Source: Bacteroidota bacterium
GTDB lineage: Bacteria > Bacteroidota > Bacteroidia > Cytophagales > Cyclobacteriaceae
NCBI GenBank assembly: GCA_018266055.1
Contig: JAFDYT010000015.1
Span: 62,001-126,000, forward strand
DNA: 64,000 nucleotides
Direction: 5' to 3'
The stretch's first letter is position 1. Each line of letters opens with the position of its first letter. The notes beneath the pieces were generated by a model that saw only the letters and a list, made by a program, of their open reading frames with translations, did not search any database and had not been told where the DNA came from. Both the position numbers and the translations under genes were made by a program. This document shows positions 26,212 to 37,286 of the stretch, one piece after another.

Positions 26212-26823
26212 TCAATCCGGGAGGAGTCTTACCATTATTTCCTTATAAAATACTTTGCTCTTGGGGTCATGGCCTTGCAACGCAAACGTGCCGCTCGACA
26301 ATCGCCCCCCTTCAGCAGGCTCTGTATATTCATTGATTACTTTGCCGTCAATCATAATGGTAATCTTCTTTCCTTTCACAATGATTTGCTCCGTAAACCA
26401 TTCGTCGTCCTTGGCGGGTGCTTCCTTCACATCCTGCACGGCATAAATACTACCAGTCTTACGCCAATCGGTGTGCGTGTTGTTAACCTGAATTTCATAT
26501 CCTTTTTTAGGCCAGCCGCTTTCCTGAAATTCGGTGTGAATGAAAATTCCAGAGTTTGATCCTGGAGTCGTCTTTATCTTAATTTTGAATTCAAAGTTCT
26601 TGAAGGAATGATTGGCCACCGGCCCTTCGTAAAACAAATGAGCGCGCTCACCAAAAACCACAATCATGCCGTCGGCAATGGTAAAGGTTTCCGGGTGCTC
26701 GTTGACACGCCATCCAGCGAACGACTTTCCGTCGAAAAGGCTTATCCAATCACCATCCTTTCCATTTTGTGCGTTGCAAATGATTGAGCTGGCCAGAAAT
26801 AATACCAAGAAACCTTTTTTCAT
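26212..26823 (-). CDS. DUF1080 (3-keto-disaccharide hydrolase) family exported protein
   Basis: 203 residues from the ATG at 26823. A TTG eight codons upstream is in frame but would spoil the signal peptide. The signal peptide (about 1-19, ICNAQ) is followed by a concanavalin-like DUF1080 domain: WISLFDGKSFAGWR, FEFKIKIKTTPGSNSGIFIH, KGYEIQVNNTH, and the late GTFALQGHDPKSKVFYKEIMVRL. The family includes hydrolases acting on 3-keto-glucosides. Together with the Gfo/Idh/MocA oxidoreductase at 15818 it could take part in oxidative glycoside breakdown, but the two genes are far apart. Confidence 0.88.
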   Translation of the reverse strand: MKKGFLVLFLASSIICNAQNGKDGDWISLFDGKSFAGWRVNEHPETFTIADGMIVVFGERAHLFYEGPVANHSFKNFEFKIKIKTTPGSNSGIFIHTEFQESGWPKKGYEIQVNNTHTDWRKTGSIYAVQDVKEAPAKDDEWFTEQIIVKGKKITIMIDGKVINEYTEPAEGGRLSSGTFALQGHDPKSKVFYKEIMVRLLPD

Positions 26824-26918
26824 AAATAGAAATTTAATGTAGGTCAAATCCTTTTGATTAAAAATAAAACCTTTTCGATCGGATTTTAAATCAAGATTAA
26901 TAATAGTGATGAGCGGTA

Positions 26919-27788
26919 TTATTTACGGGTAAGCCAGCCTTCATCTTTCAGCCAATCGGCTATACGTTGAGGCCACGTTTTCAACGTCACAAACTCGCTT
27001 CGTGAACCCATATTAAAGGCATGGGCACCTTTCGCATACAAATGCATTTCTACCGGTATCTTTTCCTTGCGGTGCATTTGAAGAAGTTTCACAATCGGTT
27101 CAGAACAGCACTCATCGCCATTGGCAGCTAATAAAAAGGTGGGCGGCGCATCGGTCGGGATACTTTCCGGAACAGCCAATGGCCCAGGGTAAATCAAAAT
27201 TTGAAACGCCGGTCTGAATTTCAGTTTATCAATTGGATCAATCGGCGTATAGGCTGAGGGAGCTTTACCGTAAGACACCCAGGATGCCACCTCTCCGCCT
27301 GCCGAAAAACCCATCACTCCTATCCGCGATGAATCTACTCCAAACTCAGCAGCTCTGCTGCGTACTAACCGCATTGCTCGAAAGATATCCTGGGTGGGGT
27401 GCTGCTGTTGATAAGGCGAACCTTCCATGCGGAATAGTCGGTATTTGAGGACAAAGACCGCGACCCCCAGGCTAGTAAGATAATGTGCCGCATCGCGCCC
27501 CTCAGAATTAAAAACAATATTTCTAAATCCACCGCCCGGACAAACCACGACACCCGTGCCAGTAGCTATTGATTTCGGTGGAAGAAATACGGTGATGCTT
27601 GGATTATGGATATTCCTTACCCACCAATCTTTTGCCTGCTCAGGCTCTGCCCTTCGGCTTTCAAAACCTGGAGCACCGTTTTTCCATAACGGAACAACAA
27701 GGCTGTCCTGCGCCCATCCGAATTCCACAAAAGAGGCTACGAACGCTGCGATTATGAGAACGATTTTCAAACTAGTGTGAGGTGTCAT
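26919..27788 (-). CDS. Exported alpha/beta hydrolase (esterase)
   Basis: 289 residues with a signal peptide (about 1-26, GWAQ). The fold markers are VVCPGGGFRNI (oxyanion region), the nucleophile elbow GFSAGGEVASW, a LLAANGDECC strand and the late GAHAFNMG carrying the catalytic His. Such proteins are usually carbohydrate esterases (acetyl xylan esterase-like) in Bacteroidota. The exact ester is not shown by the sequence. It stands in the same direction as the DUF1080 gene, 95 bases upstream of it. Confidence 0.85.
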   Translation of the reverse strand: MTPHTSLKIVLIIAAFVASFVEFGWAQDSLVVPLWKNGAPGFESRRAEPEQAKDWWVRNIHNPSITVFLPPKSIATGTGVVVCPGGGFRNIVFNSEGRDAAHYLTSLGVAVFVLKYRLFRMEGSPYQQQHPTQDIFRAMRLVRSRAAEFGVDSSRIGVMGFSAGGEVASWVSYGKAPSAYTPIDPIDKLKFRPAFQILIYPGPLAVPESIPTDAPPTFLLAANGDECCSEPIVKLLQMHRKEKIPVEMHLYAKGAHAFNMGSRSEFVTLKTWPQRIADWLKDEGWLTRK

Positions 27789-27862
27789 TCAATAAATTTA
27801 GTCGATTGCACCAAAGGCTCCTTGAATTATTATTCGAAAATTCACAATTGCTCCATATGATT

Positions 27863-28798
27863 CTAATAATTAATCTCTACTACCTTTTTATTCTGAAGCT
27901 TGTGCATGGGTTTGGGTACGATATTCAGAATTTCTTCCATCAGGGTTTTAATCAGCCTGGTCTTGATGTGATTGCGATGCGTAATCAGGCTTACCTCACG
28001 AGCCGGCCCGGGTTGCTTCAGCCTCTTCACCAGTTTCATTTGCGATTTACTAAACTCCATGACGGCAAGTTCAGGAAGAATGGTAATACCATCGCTTTTG
28101 TCCACCATGCGTTTGAGCGTTTCAATGTTTCCGGTTTCATACTTAAAATGAAAATCGGAGCTTTTGCGTAATTCACAGAGGTTAAGAATCTGCGACCTAA
28201 AACAATGTCCCTCTTCCAGCAGCCAAAGTTGGTCAGGATCAATCTCTGTGGCCAGCACATACTTTTTGTCGTACAGCGCATTTTTTCGTGACACGTACAC
28301 AAACAGTTCTTCGTAAAACAGCACTTCTTCTTTGATCGAAGGATCCTGTAAAGGAGTCACCACAAGTCCGCAATCTAAACGGTTGGCTTTAAGTTCTGAA
28401 AGCACTTCTTCCGTGATGGTCTCTTTGATCACAAGGTTGAGTTGCGGATATTTTTCCCGCATCTGCTTGAAGAGCGGCGGCAACAGGTACGGTGCGAGCG
28501 TAGGAATTATACCAATGCGAAGTTCACCGCTAAGAGTATCTTTCTGATCGTGAATGATCTGCTGGATCATCGCGGCCTCCCGAAGGATCACACGCGCCTG
28601 GGCAATCAAGGCCGCACCGATCTCGGTCGGGATAACCGGCTGCTTCGTCCGGTCGAATATCTTCACACCCAGTTCTTCTTCCAATTTCTGAATCTGCATG
28701 CTCAGTGTCGGTTGGGTAACAAAACACTTTTCGGATGACAGCACAAAATGTCGGTGGGTGTCGAGGGCAACGATGTATTCCAGTTGAGTTAAGGTCAT
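27863..28798 (-). CDS. oxyR: OxyR-type LysR family peroxide sensor
   Basis: 311 residues. The N-terminal LysR winged helix includes the FVTQPTLSMQIQKLEEELG recognition region (26-44). The effector domain carries C199 in EEGHCFRS and C208 in LNLCEL, the same spacing as the disulfide pair of E. coli OxyR. It therefore likely senses hydrogen peroxide and activates the divergent katG gene 107 bases away. The downstream gene order and the redox pair together make the assignment firm. Confidence 0.93.
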   Translation of the reverse strand: MTLTQLEYIVALDTHRHFVLSSEKCFVTQPTLSMQIQKLEEELGVKIFDRTKQPVIPTEIGAALIAQARVILREAAMIQQIIHDQKDTLSGELRIGIIPTLAPYLLPPLFKQMREKYPQLNLVIKETITEEVLSELKANRLDCGLVVTPLQDPSIKEEVLFYEELFVYVSRKNALYDKKYVLATEIDPDQLWLLEEGHCFRSQILNLCELRKSSDFHFKYETGNIETLKRMVDKSDGITILPELAVMEFSKSQMKLVKRLKQPGPAREVSLITHRNHIKTRLIKTLMEEILNIVPKPMHKLQNKKVVEINY

Positions 28799-28826
28799 AG
28801 AGAGAAACTATATCATCATAAAAATA

Positions 28827-28871
28827 ATCAATTTGATTTATTATTCACTCCGTCGTAATCTTGGTTACCAA
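28827..28871 (+). promoter_or_regulatory. katG promoter with probable OxyR sites
   Basis: Two perfect 11-base palindromes lie between the divergent oxyR and katG genes: ATCAATTTGAT (28827-28837) and TTGGTTACCAA (28861-28871). A TTTG (28832-28835), a 20-base spacer and TAATCTTG (28856-28863) form a near-consensus promoter for katG, so the first palindrome overlaps the -33 box and the second overlaps the start region. LysR proteins usually bind T-N11-A dyads, which fits the first site. The assignment is inferred. Confidence 0.45.
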
Positions 28872-28889
28872 ATCAATAAGAACAATTAA

Positions 28890-31124
<2,235 letters not shown>

Positions 31125-31147
31125 CTGTTCAACTTAATATAATAATG

Positions 31148-31180
31148 GAGGTGATCGGGAAACGGGTCACCTCTTTTTTT
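31148..31180 (+). terminator. Terminator of katG
   Basis: GAGGTGA (31148-31154) pairs with TCACCTC (31167-31173) and is followed by seven T bases. It sits 23 bases after the katG stop codon. Confidence 0.9.
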
Positions 31181-31203
31181 AATTATGAAAGTGGGTTGAA
31201 GGA

Positions 31204-31234
31204 TTTGTCGTTCGCTGTTCAAGCGGTATCTTTG
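31204..31234 (+). promoter_or_regulatory. Bacteroidota promoter for the 31250 gene
   Basis: TTTG (31204-31207), a 19-base spacer and TATCTTTG (31227-31234) match the Bacteroidota primary sigma consensus perfectly. The predicted start is only about 10 bases before the ATG, so the leader is very short. Confidence 0.75.
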
Positions 31235-31249
31235 ACAAAACCCTGACCT

Positions 31250-32194
31250 ATGAAAAAATTGTGTTCTTACCTGCTGCTTTTGCTTTCTATTCAGCTGATT
31301 TTCCTTGGTTGTAGCAAACCTGATCCTCTGGCCGAAGGGCAAGGTTATATCAATGTAGAAGGCGGCAAAATCTGGTACCGCGTTGTGGGCACAGGAAACA
31401 AGACACCCTTGCTACTGCTTCATGGTGGCCCCGGAGTTCCAAGCTATTACCTGAAGCCAATGAGCGAATTGGGCAAGGACCGGAAAGTAATTTTCTTTGA
31501 TCAGTTAGGTTGCGGCAAATCCGATCACATCACAGACACGACACTGATGACGGTGGATCATTACGTGGAAGAAGTAAACACCGTAGTAAAGCATTTTGGG
31601 TTGAAGGAGTATTATCTCTACGGACAATCGTGGGGCACAATGCTGGGCACGGAGTTTTACCTGAAACATCCAGAAGGAATTAAGGCTGTGTTATTGAGCA
31701 GCCCTGCGATCAGCATTCCGCGCTGGTTGAAAGATGCTGACTCTTTAATTTCATTGTTGCCCGATTCGGTAGCGCAAGCCATCCGTACCAACGAAAAAAA
31801 CAAAACCTATAATGCACCCGAATACAAAAAAGGCGTACAGTTATTTTATGAAAACTTTGTTGCTCGCAAAGTGCCTTGGTCAGCTGACATTGACAGCGCC
31901 TTCTTACAGATTGGCAAGCAATACGAATACATGAACGGTCCAAGTGAATTTACAATTGTGGGTCCATTGAAAACCTTTGACCGCACCGACAGGCTGCATG
32001 AAATTAAAGTACCTACCCTTTTCATCACTGGTGAGTTTGATGAAGCGTGCCCCAACACAGTTAAGTACTATCAAAGTTTAGTGCCGGGTGCGAAAATTGA
32101 GATTATTCCCGGCGCAGGCCACCTCACTATGCAGGATGCCAAAGAGCTGCATAACAAGGTAGTGAGTGATTTCCTGGCAGATCTGGAGAAGTAA
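31250..32194 (+). CDS. Proline iminopeptidase-like alpha/beta hydrolase lipoprotein
   Basis: 314 residues. A lipoprotein signal ends LIFLGC (Cys21). The alpha/beta hydrolase has the oxyanion motif LLHGGPGVPS, the nucleophile elbow GQSWGTMLG, an acidic residue in FITGEFDEACP, and the catalytic His in GAGHLTMQD. HGGPG plus GQSWGG-like motifs mark the S33 proline iminopeptidase family, which removes N-terminal proline from peptides. It is probably held on the membrane, facing the periplasm. It forms its own unit with a consensus promoter. Confidence 0.88.
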   Translation: MKKLCSYLLLLLSIQLIFLGCSKPDPLAEGQGYINVEGGKIWYRVVGTGNKTPLLLLHGGPGVPSYYLKPMSELGKDRKVIFFDQLGCGKSDHITDTTLMTVDHYVEEVNTVVKHFGLKEYYLYGQSWGTMLGTEFYLKHPEGIKAVLLSSPAISIPRWLKDADSLISLLPDSVAQAIRTNEKNKTYNAPEYKKGVQLFYENFVARKVPWSADIDSAFLQIGKQYEYMNGPSEFTIVGPLKTFDRTDRLHEIKVPTLFITGEFDEACPNTVKYYQSLVPGAKIEIIPGAGHLTMQDAKELHNKVVSDFLADLEK

Positions 32195-32452
32195 ACCGGT
32201 TCACTAACTTTTCCTTAGCGAGGAGATTACCTCTGATTCTACATACCGATAGCGTAAACCTAAAATAAATTTCTTCGCAAGAAAGTATGAACATTTAAAG
32301 GATTGCAAACGTGTACAATTTGCTATTTCGATTCAATCATTAATAATATTTATTCATAATATAAAAAATATAAATACAAAAATTAAACTGAATTCCTTCT
32401 AATTCGCGTTCAAACGCAGTCGATGTTGAATAGTGAATCAGAATTTTAGCTT

Positions 32453-32827
32453 GTGAAACCGTTCGTAAAGTATTCCGTCATCCTCTTCTTGTTTTTGTTG
32501 ACCGGCTACTGCCAGCTGTTTTCACCGCTGGTCAAAAATTTGGGTTACTCACCCCAATCATACGACGTCATTCAATCCGCTTCTGACAAGCCCATGCTTA
32601 GCAAAGTGGTCGAAAAGGAATCTGTCTTCATGGAAGAAGAAGAGAAAGAAGACGACGAACGATTCCACACTCGAAAGCTCCCTAAAGTATTTACAGTTCT
32701 TTTTTTCGGTCACGCACCTGACGTGCTTCAGGCTCGCCTCCAGAGCCATTTGGCCATTCACAACACTAGGTATAGTAGCTCTCGCGCTTCTTTTTCAGAA
32801 GGAGTATGTCGTATTCTAAGACTATGA
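32453..32827 (+). CDS. Small exported protein of unknown function
   Basis: 124 residues with a GTG start. A hydrophobic signal (about 5-20) leads to an exported segment with a Glu/Asp-rich stretch (EEEEKEDDER, near 61-70) and a basic, Ser/Arg-rich C-terminus ending RILRL. I do not recognise a named family, though small exported proteins of this shape occur near transport genes in Bacteroidota. A perfect terminator begins 8 bases after the stop, which supports it being a real single-gene unit. The RND efflux operon begins 141 bases downstream. Confidence 0.65.
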   Translation: MKPFVKYSVILFLFLLTGYCQLFSPLVKNLGYSPQSYDVIQSASDKPMLSKVVEKESVFMEEEEKEDDERFHTRKLPKVFTVLFFGHAPDVLQARLQSHLAIHNTRYSSSRASFSEGVCRILRL

Positions 32828-32834
32828 TGGGTTC

Positions 32835-32873
32835 CTCAGGCTTCTTTTTAAAAGCCTGAGTTATTTTCTTTTT
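32835..32873 (+). terminator. Terminator after the small exported protein
   Basis: CTCAGGCTT (32835-32843) pairs perfectly with AAGCCTGAG (32852-32860) over an 8-base loop, followed by TTATTTTCTTTTT. It separates the 124-residue gene from the RND operon, or could act as an attenuator ahead of it. Confidence 0.88.
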
Positions 32874-32968
32874 ACAACCTGTCCAGTTCTATTAAGTTGA
32901 ATTGATTCGTATTGGTATTTGCTTTTTACGATAGCAGGTCACTTGTATTGTTTTAATAAAATTAATTT

Positions 32969-34054
32969 ATGAATAGAAATCTCATGATCATGAGCATGAT
33001 GGCTTTGTTTTGTTACACAGGCTGCCAGTCTCACAAAGAAGAACAAGAAGAAGAATTTAAATTTTCAGTGACAAGCCCACTGCGCAAAGACACGCTCGTT
33101 ATCAAAGACTATGTATGTCAGATCCGCGCCATTCAGCACATTGAAGTGAGGGCACTGGAAAAAGGATACCTGCAAAATATTTTTGTGGACGAAGGAAAAT
33201 TTGTCAAGCAAGGGCAACTGATGTTTCAGATTATGCCACTGATGTACAAAGCCGAATTACAAAAGGCCGAAGCAGAAGCAAAATTTGCCGAGATCGAATT
33301 CCTCACCACGAAGTCGCTCGCCGACAGTAATGTGGTTTCGCCCAATGAACTGGCGTTAGCAAAAGCTAAGTTTGATAAAGCTAAGGCTGAGGTTTCCTTA
33401 GCTCAGGTTCACCTCGGGTTCACCGAAATACGGTCTCCGTTTGACGGGATCATGGACCGCTTTCAGGTGCGACTCGGAAGCCTTGTGAACGAAGGAGACC
33501 TGCTCACCACCATGTCAGACAACAGCAAGATGTGGGTGTATTTCAACGTGCCCGAAGCAGAATACCTGAATTACAAAATGACTGCACGGCCGGATAGCAT
33601 GATGCACGTGAATCTGTTGATGGCGAACAATGTTCTCTTTGATTACCCAGGCCTAGTACAAGCCATTGAGGCAGACTTCAACAACGAAACCGGTAACATC
33701 GCTTTCCGTGCGACCTTCCCTAACCCTAAGGGATTACTCCGCCACGGCGAAACCGGAAATGTGGAGATGACAGTACCGCTGAAGAATGCGCTCATCATTC
33801 CGCAGAAAGCAACCTTCGAAATTCTGGAAAAGAAGTATGTGTTTGTGGTGGACAAAGAGAACGTGGTGCATCAGAAAGAAATTACCATCGCCGCAGAAAT
33901 GCCCGATCTCTACGTGATCAAAGAAGGAGTATCAGAGCATGAACGAATTGTGCTGGAAGGAATCCGTAAAGTAAAAGACAACGATAAGCTGGCTGAGTAT
34001 GAATATCACGATCCCAAAGTAGTGATACCTCATCTTAAAGTGTATGTCGAATAA
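32969..34054 (+). CDS. RND efflux periplasmic adaptor (membrane fusion protein), lipoprotein
   Basis: 361 residues. A lipoprotein signal ends CYTGC (Cys19). The adaptor order is standard: lipoyl-type half, a helical hairpin (about 100-150) rich in Ala/Glu/Lys, a second lipoyl half with FTEIRSPFDGIMDR, a beta-barrel and a membrane-proximal domain. It bridges the inner-membrane pump encoded next and the outer-membrane channel encoded last. Its stop overlaps the pump gene by 11 bases. Confidence 0.93.
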   Translation: MNRNLMIMSMMALFCYTGCQSHKEEQEEEFKFSVTSPLRKDTLVIKDYVCQIRAIQHIEVRALEKGYLQNIFVDEGKFVKQGQLMFQIMPLMYKAELQKAEAEAKFAEIEFLTTKSLADSNVVSPNELALAKAKFDKAKAEVSLAQVHLGFTEIRSPFDGIMDRFQVRLGSLVNEGDLLTTMSDNSKMWVYFNVPEAEYLNYKMTARPDSMMHVNLLMANNVLFDYPGLVQAIEADFNNETGNIAFRATFPNPKGLLRHGETGNVEMTVPLKNALIIPQKATFEILEKKYVFVVDKENVVHQKEITIAAEMPDLYVIKEGVSEHERIVLEGIRKVKDNDKLAEYEYHDPKVVIPHLKVYVE

Positions 34055-37000
34055 CAATCAAAAAAAATATAGCAATCAAATGTTCAGTAAGTTCATACAT
34101 AGGCCTGTACTCGCTATCGTCACGTCTCTCGTGATTTTGTTTGTGGGTGTATTGGCTATTAAGACATTGCCTACCTCTCAATTTCCTGAAGTAGCGCCGC
34201 CCGTGGTAATGGTCAGCGCCTCTTATCCTGGTGCGAGTGCAAAATCGTTGGCCGAATCTGTAATCATTCCTCTTGAGCAATCGATCAACGGTGCCTGGGG
34301 CATGCGCTACATGACCTCCGATGCCACCAGTGCAGGAGAAGCAAACATTCAGGTAATCTTTAATCCGGGAACGGATATCAACCAAGCCCTCGTGCAAGTT
34401 TCCAATCGTGTACAGCAAGTGACCAACCGCCTTCCCATACTTGTACAACGGGAAGGGGTAATCATTACGCCTGTAATTCCCAGTATGCTCATGTATGTGA
34501 ATTTGTATAGTAAAGACAAAAACGCCAACATGAAATTCCTCTTCAACTACGCAGGGGTAAACATGGTGCCGGAGCTTCAGCGGATCAACGGTATCGGACA
34601 AGTGCGCATTCTGGGTAGTCGTCAGTATGCCATGCGCGTCTGGTTAAATCCAGACCGCATGCGCGCGTATAAAATTTCGCCCGACGAAGTGATGGAAGCC
34701 TTGAGCAGTCAAAGTATCATTGGTAAACCGGGGCGTATCGGACGTGGCGATAGTAAACGCGCCGAGGCGCTTGAATTCGTGTTGGCATATTCTGACCGAT
34801 TCAGCGATCCGAAGCAGTACGAGAATGTAATTCTTAAAGCAAATCCAAAGGGTGAAATCCTGAGGTTGAAAGACGTAGCCACGGTAACACTGGGTAGTGA
34901 ATATTACGATATCTACTCCAGTATGAATGGCCATCCCTCGGCAGCCATGGTACTCAAACAGACGTATGGCAGTAATGCCAGTGCCGTGATTGAAAAGGTA
35001 AAAGAAAAACTGGACGAACTAAAGAAGACCTTCCCTCCGGGAATGGATTATGAAATCAGTTACGACGTGTCAAACTTCCTGGATGCGTCCATTGAAAATG
35101 TGATTCACACCTTGCGCGACGCATTTATCCTGGTAGCACTTGTGGTGTTTATATTTCTTGGCGACTGGCGTTCTACGCTGATCCCTACCCTCGCTGTGCC
35201 GATCTCGCTGATTGGGGCCTTCTTCTTTATGCAAGTGTTCGGCTTGACGATTAACATGATTACCTTGTTTGCGCTTGTATTGGCGATAGGTATTGTGGTT
35301 GACGATGCGATTGTAGTGGTTGAAGCAGTGCATGCTAAAATGGAAGAGGAACACCTCTCACCCTACGCAGCCGTGCAAAAAGTAATTGGTGAAATCAGCG
35401 GGGCTGTTATCGCGATTACGCTACTTATGGTATCGGTGTTTATTCCGGTATCGTTCATGTCTGGCCCGGTGGGTACATTCTATCGTCAGTTTTCCATTAC
35501 CATGGCGTCAGCTATTGTGTTGTCGGGAATTGTGGCGTTGACAGTAACACCTGTGCTGTGCGCAATGATTCTTAAAAACAATCATGGTAAGCCAAGAAAG
35601 AAGACGTGGATGAATCGATTCCTAGATGGGTTCAATCATCTGTTTGAAAAACTCACTGGCCGCTATGTGGGTTTGTTGCGACTTATCGCTCATCGCCGAC
35701 TCATCACTGTCAGCTTGTTTGTAGTTTTTGCAGTGGGTATCGTGGGTATTTCTAATAATCTTCCTTCGGGTTTTATACCTAGCGAAGATCAGGGTATGCT
35801 CTACGCGATCATTCAAACACCTCCTGGCTCTACACTTGAGCGTACCAATGATTTATCCAACAAACTGGTCGAGTTAATCAACACGGTAGAAGGCGTAAAA
35901 TCTGTTTCGTCAATCGCCGGGTACGAAGTACTTACCGAAGGACGCGGATCAAATGCCGGAACCTGTTTGATCAATTTAAAAAACTGGTCGGAGCGGAAAC
36001 ACACGGTAAGCGAAATCATTCTGGAGCTTGAAGAGAAAGCGAAGTCTTTGCCAGGAGCTACCATTGAGTTCTTCGACCCTCCCGCTGTTCCAGGATTCGG
36101 TGCGGCTGGTGGTTTTGCATTGCAATTGCTAGACAAGACCAATTCTGGCGATTATTTACAGTTGGAGAAAGTGACCAACGAGTTCATGGCCAAGTTGAGG
36201 AAGCGTAAAGAAATCACCGGCTTGTTTACTTTCTTTAGCGCCAATTATCCCCAATACGAAATTGAAATCGACAACGAGCTGGCGATGCAAAAAGGAGTTT
36301 CGATTGGTAATGCCATGAACACCCTTTCTATTTTTGTTGGAAGTACTTACGAGCTTGGTTTCATCAAGTATCAACGCTTTTTCAAAGTGTTTGTACAAGC
36401 TGCGCCAGAATACCGCAAGCTTCCCACCGATGTACTTAACCTTTGGGTGAAAAATGATCGCGATGAAATGGTGCCTTTTTCCGCGTTCATGAAAATTAAA
36501 AAGAAACAAGGCGCGAACGAAATCAACCGCTATAACATGTACAACACTGCAGCCATTCGGGGCGGTCCTTCGCCGGGCTACAGTAGTGGTGAAGCCATCA
36601 AAGCGGTACAGGAAGTCGCGGCTAAAGATCTGCCCAACGGATTTGACATCGACTGGGCAGCCCTCTCCTACGACGAAACGCGGCGCGGCAACGAAGCCAT
36701 CTACATTTTCATTATCGTGCTGGTGTTTGTGTACTTCGTATTGGCCGGCCAGTACGAGAGCTTTATCATCCCGCTGGCGGTGGTGTTTTCTTTACCTGCG
36801 GGTGTATTCGGATCATTTTTATTGATCAAAGGCCTCGGACTTGCCAACGATATTTATGCACAGGTGGGACTGGTGATGTTGGTTGGTTTGCTTGGTAAGA
36901 ACGCGGTGTTGATTGTTGAGTTTGCAGTGCAAAAACATCATCAGGGTGCAACAGTATTAGAAGCAGCGATCGAAGGAGCGAAAGTTCGCTTCCGCCCAAT

Positions 37001-37286
37001 CCTGATGACTTCGTTCGCGTTCATCGCCGGACTAATTCCCTTGGTTCTGGCCCACGGTGCCGGAGCTATTGGTAACCGTACTATTGGCGCATCTGCCCTT
37101 GGCGGTATGCTCTTCGGTACCATCTTCGGAGTTATTATCGTGCCCGGTCTCTATTACATTTTCGGCACACTTGCAGAAGGCCGTAAGCTCATCCGTGATG
37201 AAGAAGAAGACTCGTTAACCGAAGACATCGTCCACCACATGGATGCTTTTCCCCAACCTAAAGAAAGTGACGACCATGCGCAGTAA
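34044..37286 (+). CDS. RND efflux pump inner-membrane transporter (AcrB/MexB type)
   Basis: 1080 residues with 12 membrane segments and two large periplasmic loops. The proton-relay aspartates are seen in GIVVDDAIVVVEAVH of TM4. Family motifs include the FIHRPVLAIVTS start, the LPTSQFPEVAPP stretch and GLLGKNAVLIVEFA in TM10. It is an HAE1-type drug/hydrophobe exporter. An ATG at 34080 (MFSKFIHRP) would also be a typical family start, but the ATG at 34044 gives the same 11-base overlap as the next gene junction and is preferred. The substrate is not predictable. Confidence 0.95.
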   Translation: MSNNNQKKYSNQMFSKFIHRPVLAIVTSLVILFVGVLAIKTLPTSQFPEVAPPVVMVSASYPGASAKSLAESVIIPLEQSINGAWGMRYMTSDATSAGEANIQVIFNPGTDINQALVQVSNRVQQVTNRLPILVQREGVIITPVIPSMLMYVNLYSKDKNANMKFLFNYAGVNMVPELQRINGIGQVRILGSRQYAMRVWLNPDRMRAYKISPDEVMEALSSQSIIGKPGRIGRGDSKRAEALEFVLAYSDRFSDPKQYENVILKANPKGEILRLKDVATVTLGSEYYDIYSSMNGHPSAAMVLKQTYGSNASAVIEKVKEKLDELKKTFPPGMDYEISYDVSNFLDASIENVIHTLRDAFILVALVVFIFLGDWRSTLIPTLAVPISLIGAFFFMQVFGLTINMITLFALVLAIGIVVDDAIVVVEAVHAKMEEEHLSPYAAVQKVIGEISGAVIAITLLMVSVFIPVSFMSGPVGTFYRQFSITMASAIVLSGIVALTVTPVLCAMILKNNHGKPRKKTWMNRFLDGFNHLFEKLTGRYVGLLRLIAHRRLITVSLFVVFAVGIVGISNNLPSGFIPSEDQGMLYAIIQTPPGSTLERTNDLSNKLVELINTVEGVKSVSSIAGYEVLTEGRGSNAGTCLINLKNWSERKHTVSEIILELEEKAKSLPGATIEFFDPPAVPGFGAAGGFALQLLDKTNSGDYLQLEKVTNEFMAKLRKRKEITGLFTFFSANYPQYEIEIDNELAMQKGVSIGNAMNTLSIFVGSTYELGFIKYQRFFKVFVQAAPEYRKLPTDVLNLWVKNDRDEMVPFSAFMKIKKKQGANEINRYNMYNTAAIRGGPSPGYSSGEAIKAVQEVAAKDLPNGFDIDWAALSYDETRRGNEAIYIFIIVLVFVYFVLAGQYESFIIPLAVVFSLPAGVFGSFLLIKGLGLANDIYAQVGLVMLVGLLGKNAVLIVEFAVQKHHQGATVLEAAIEGAKVRFRPILMTSFAFIAGLIPLVLAHGAGAIGNRTIGASALGGMLFGTIFGVIIVPGLYYIFGTLAEGRKLIRDEEEDSLTEDIVHHMDAFPQPKESDDHAQ

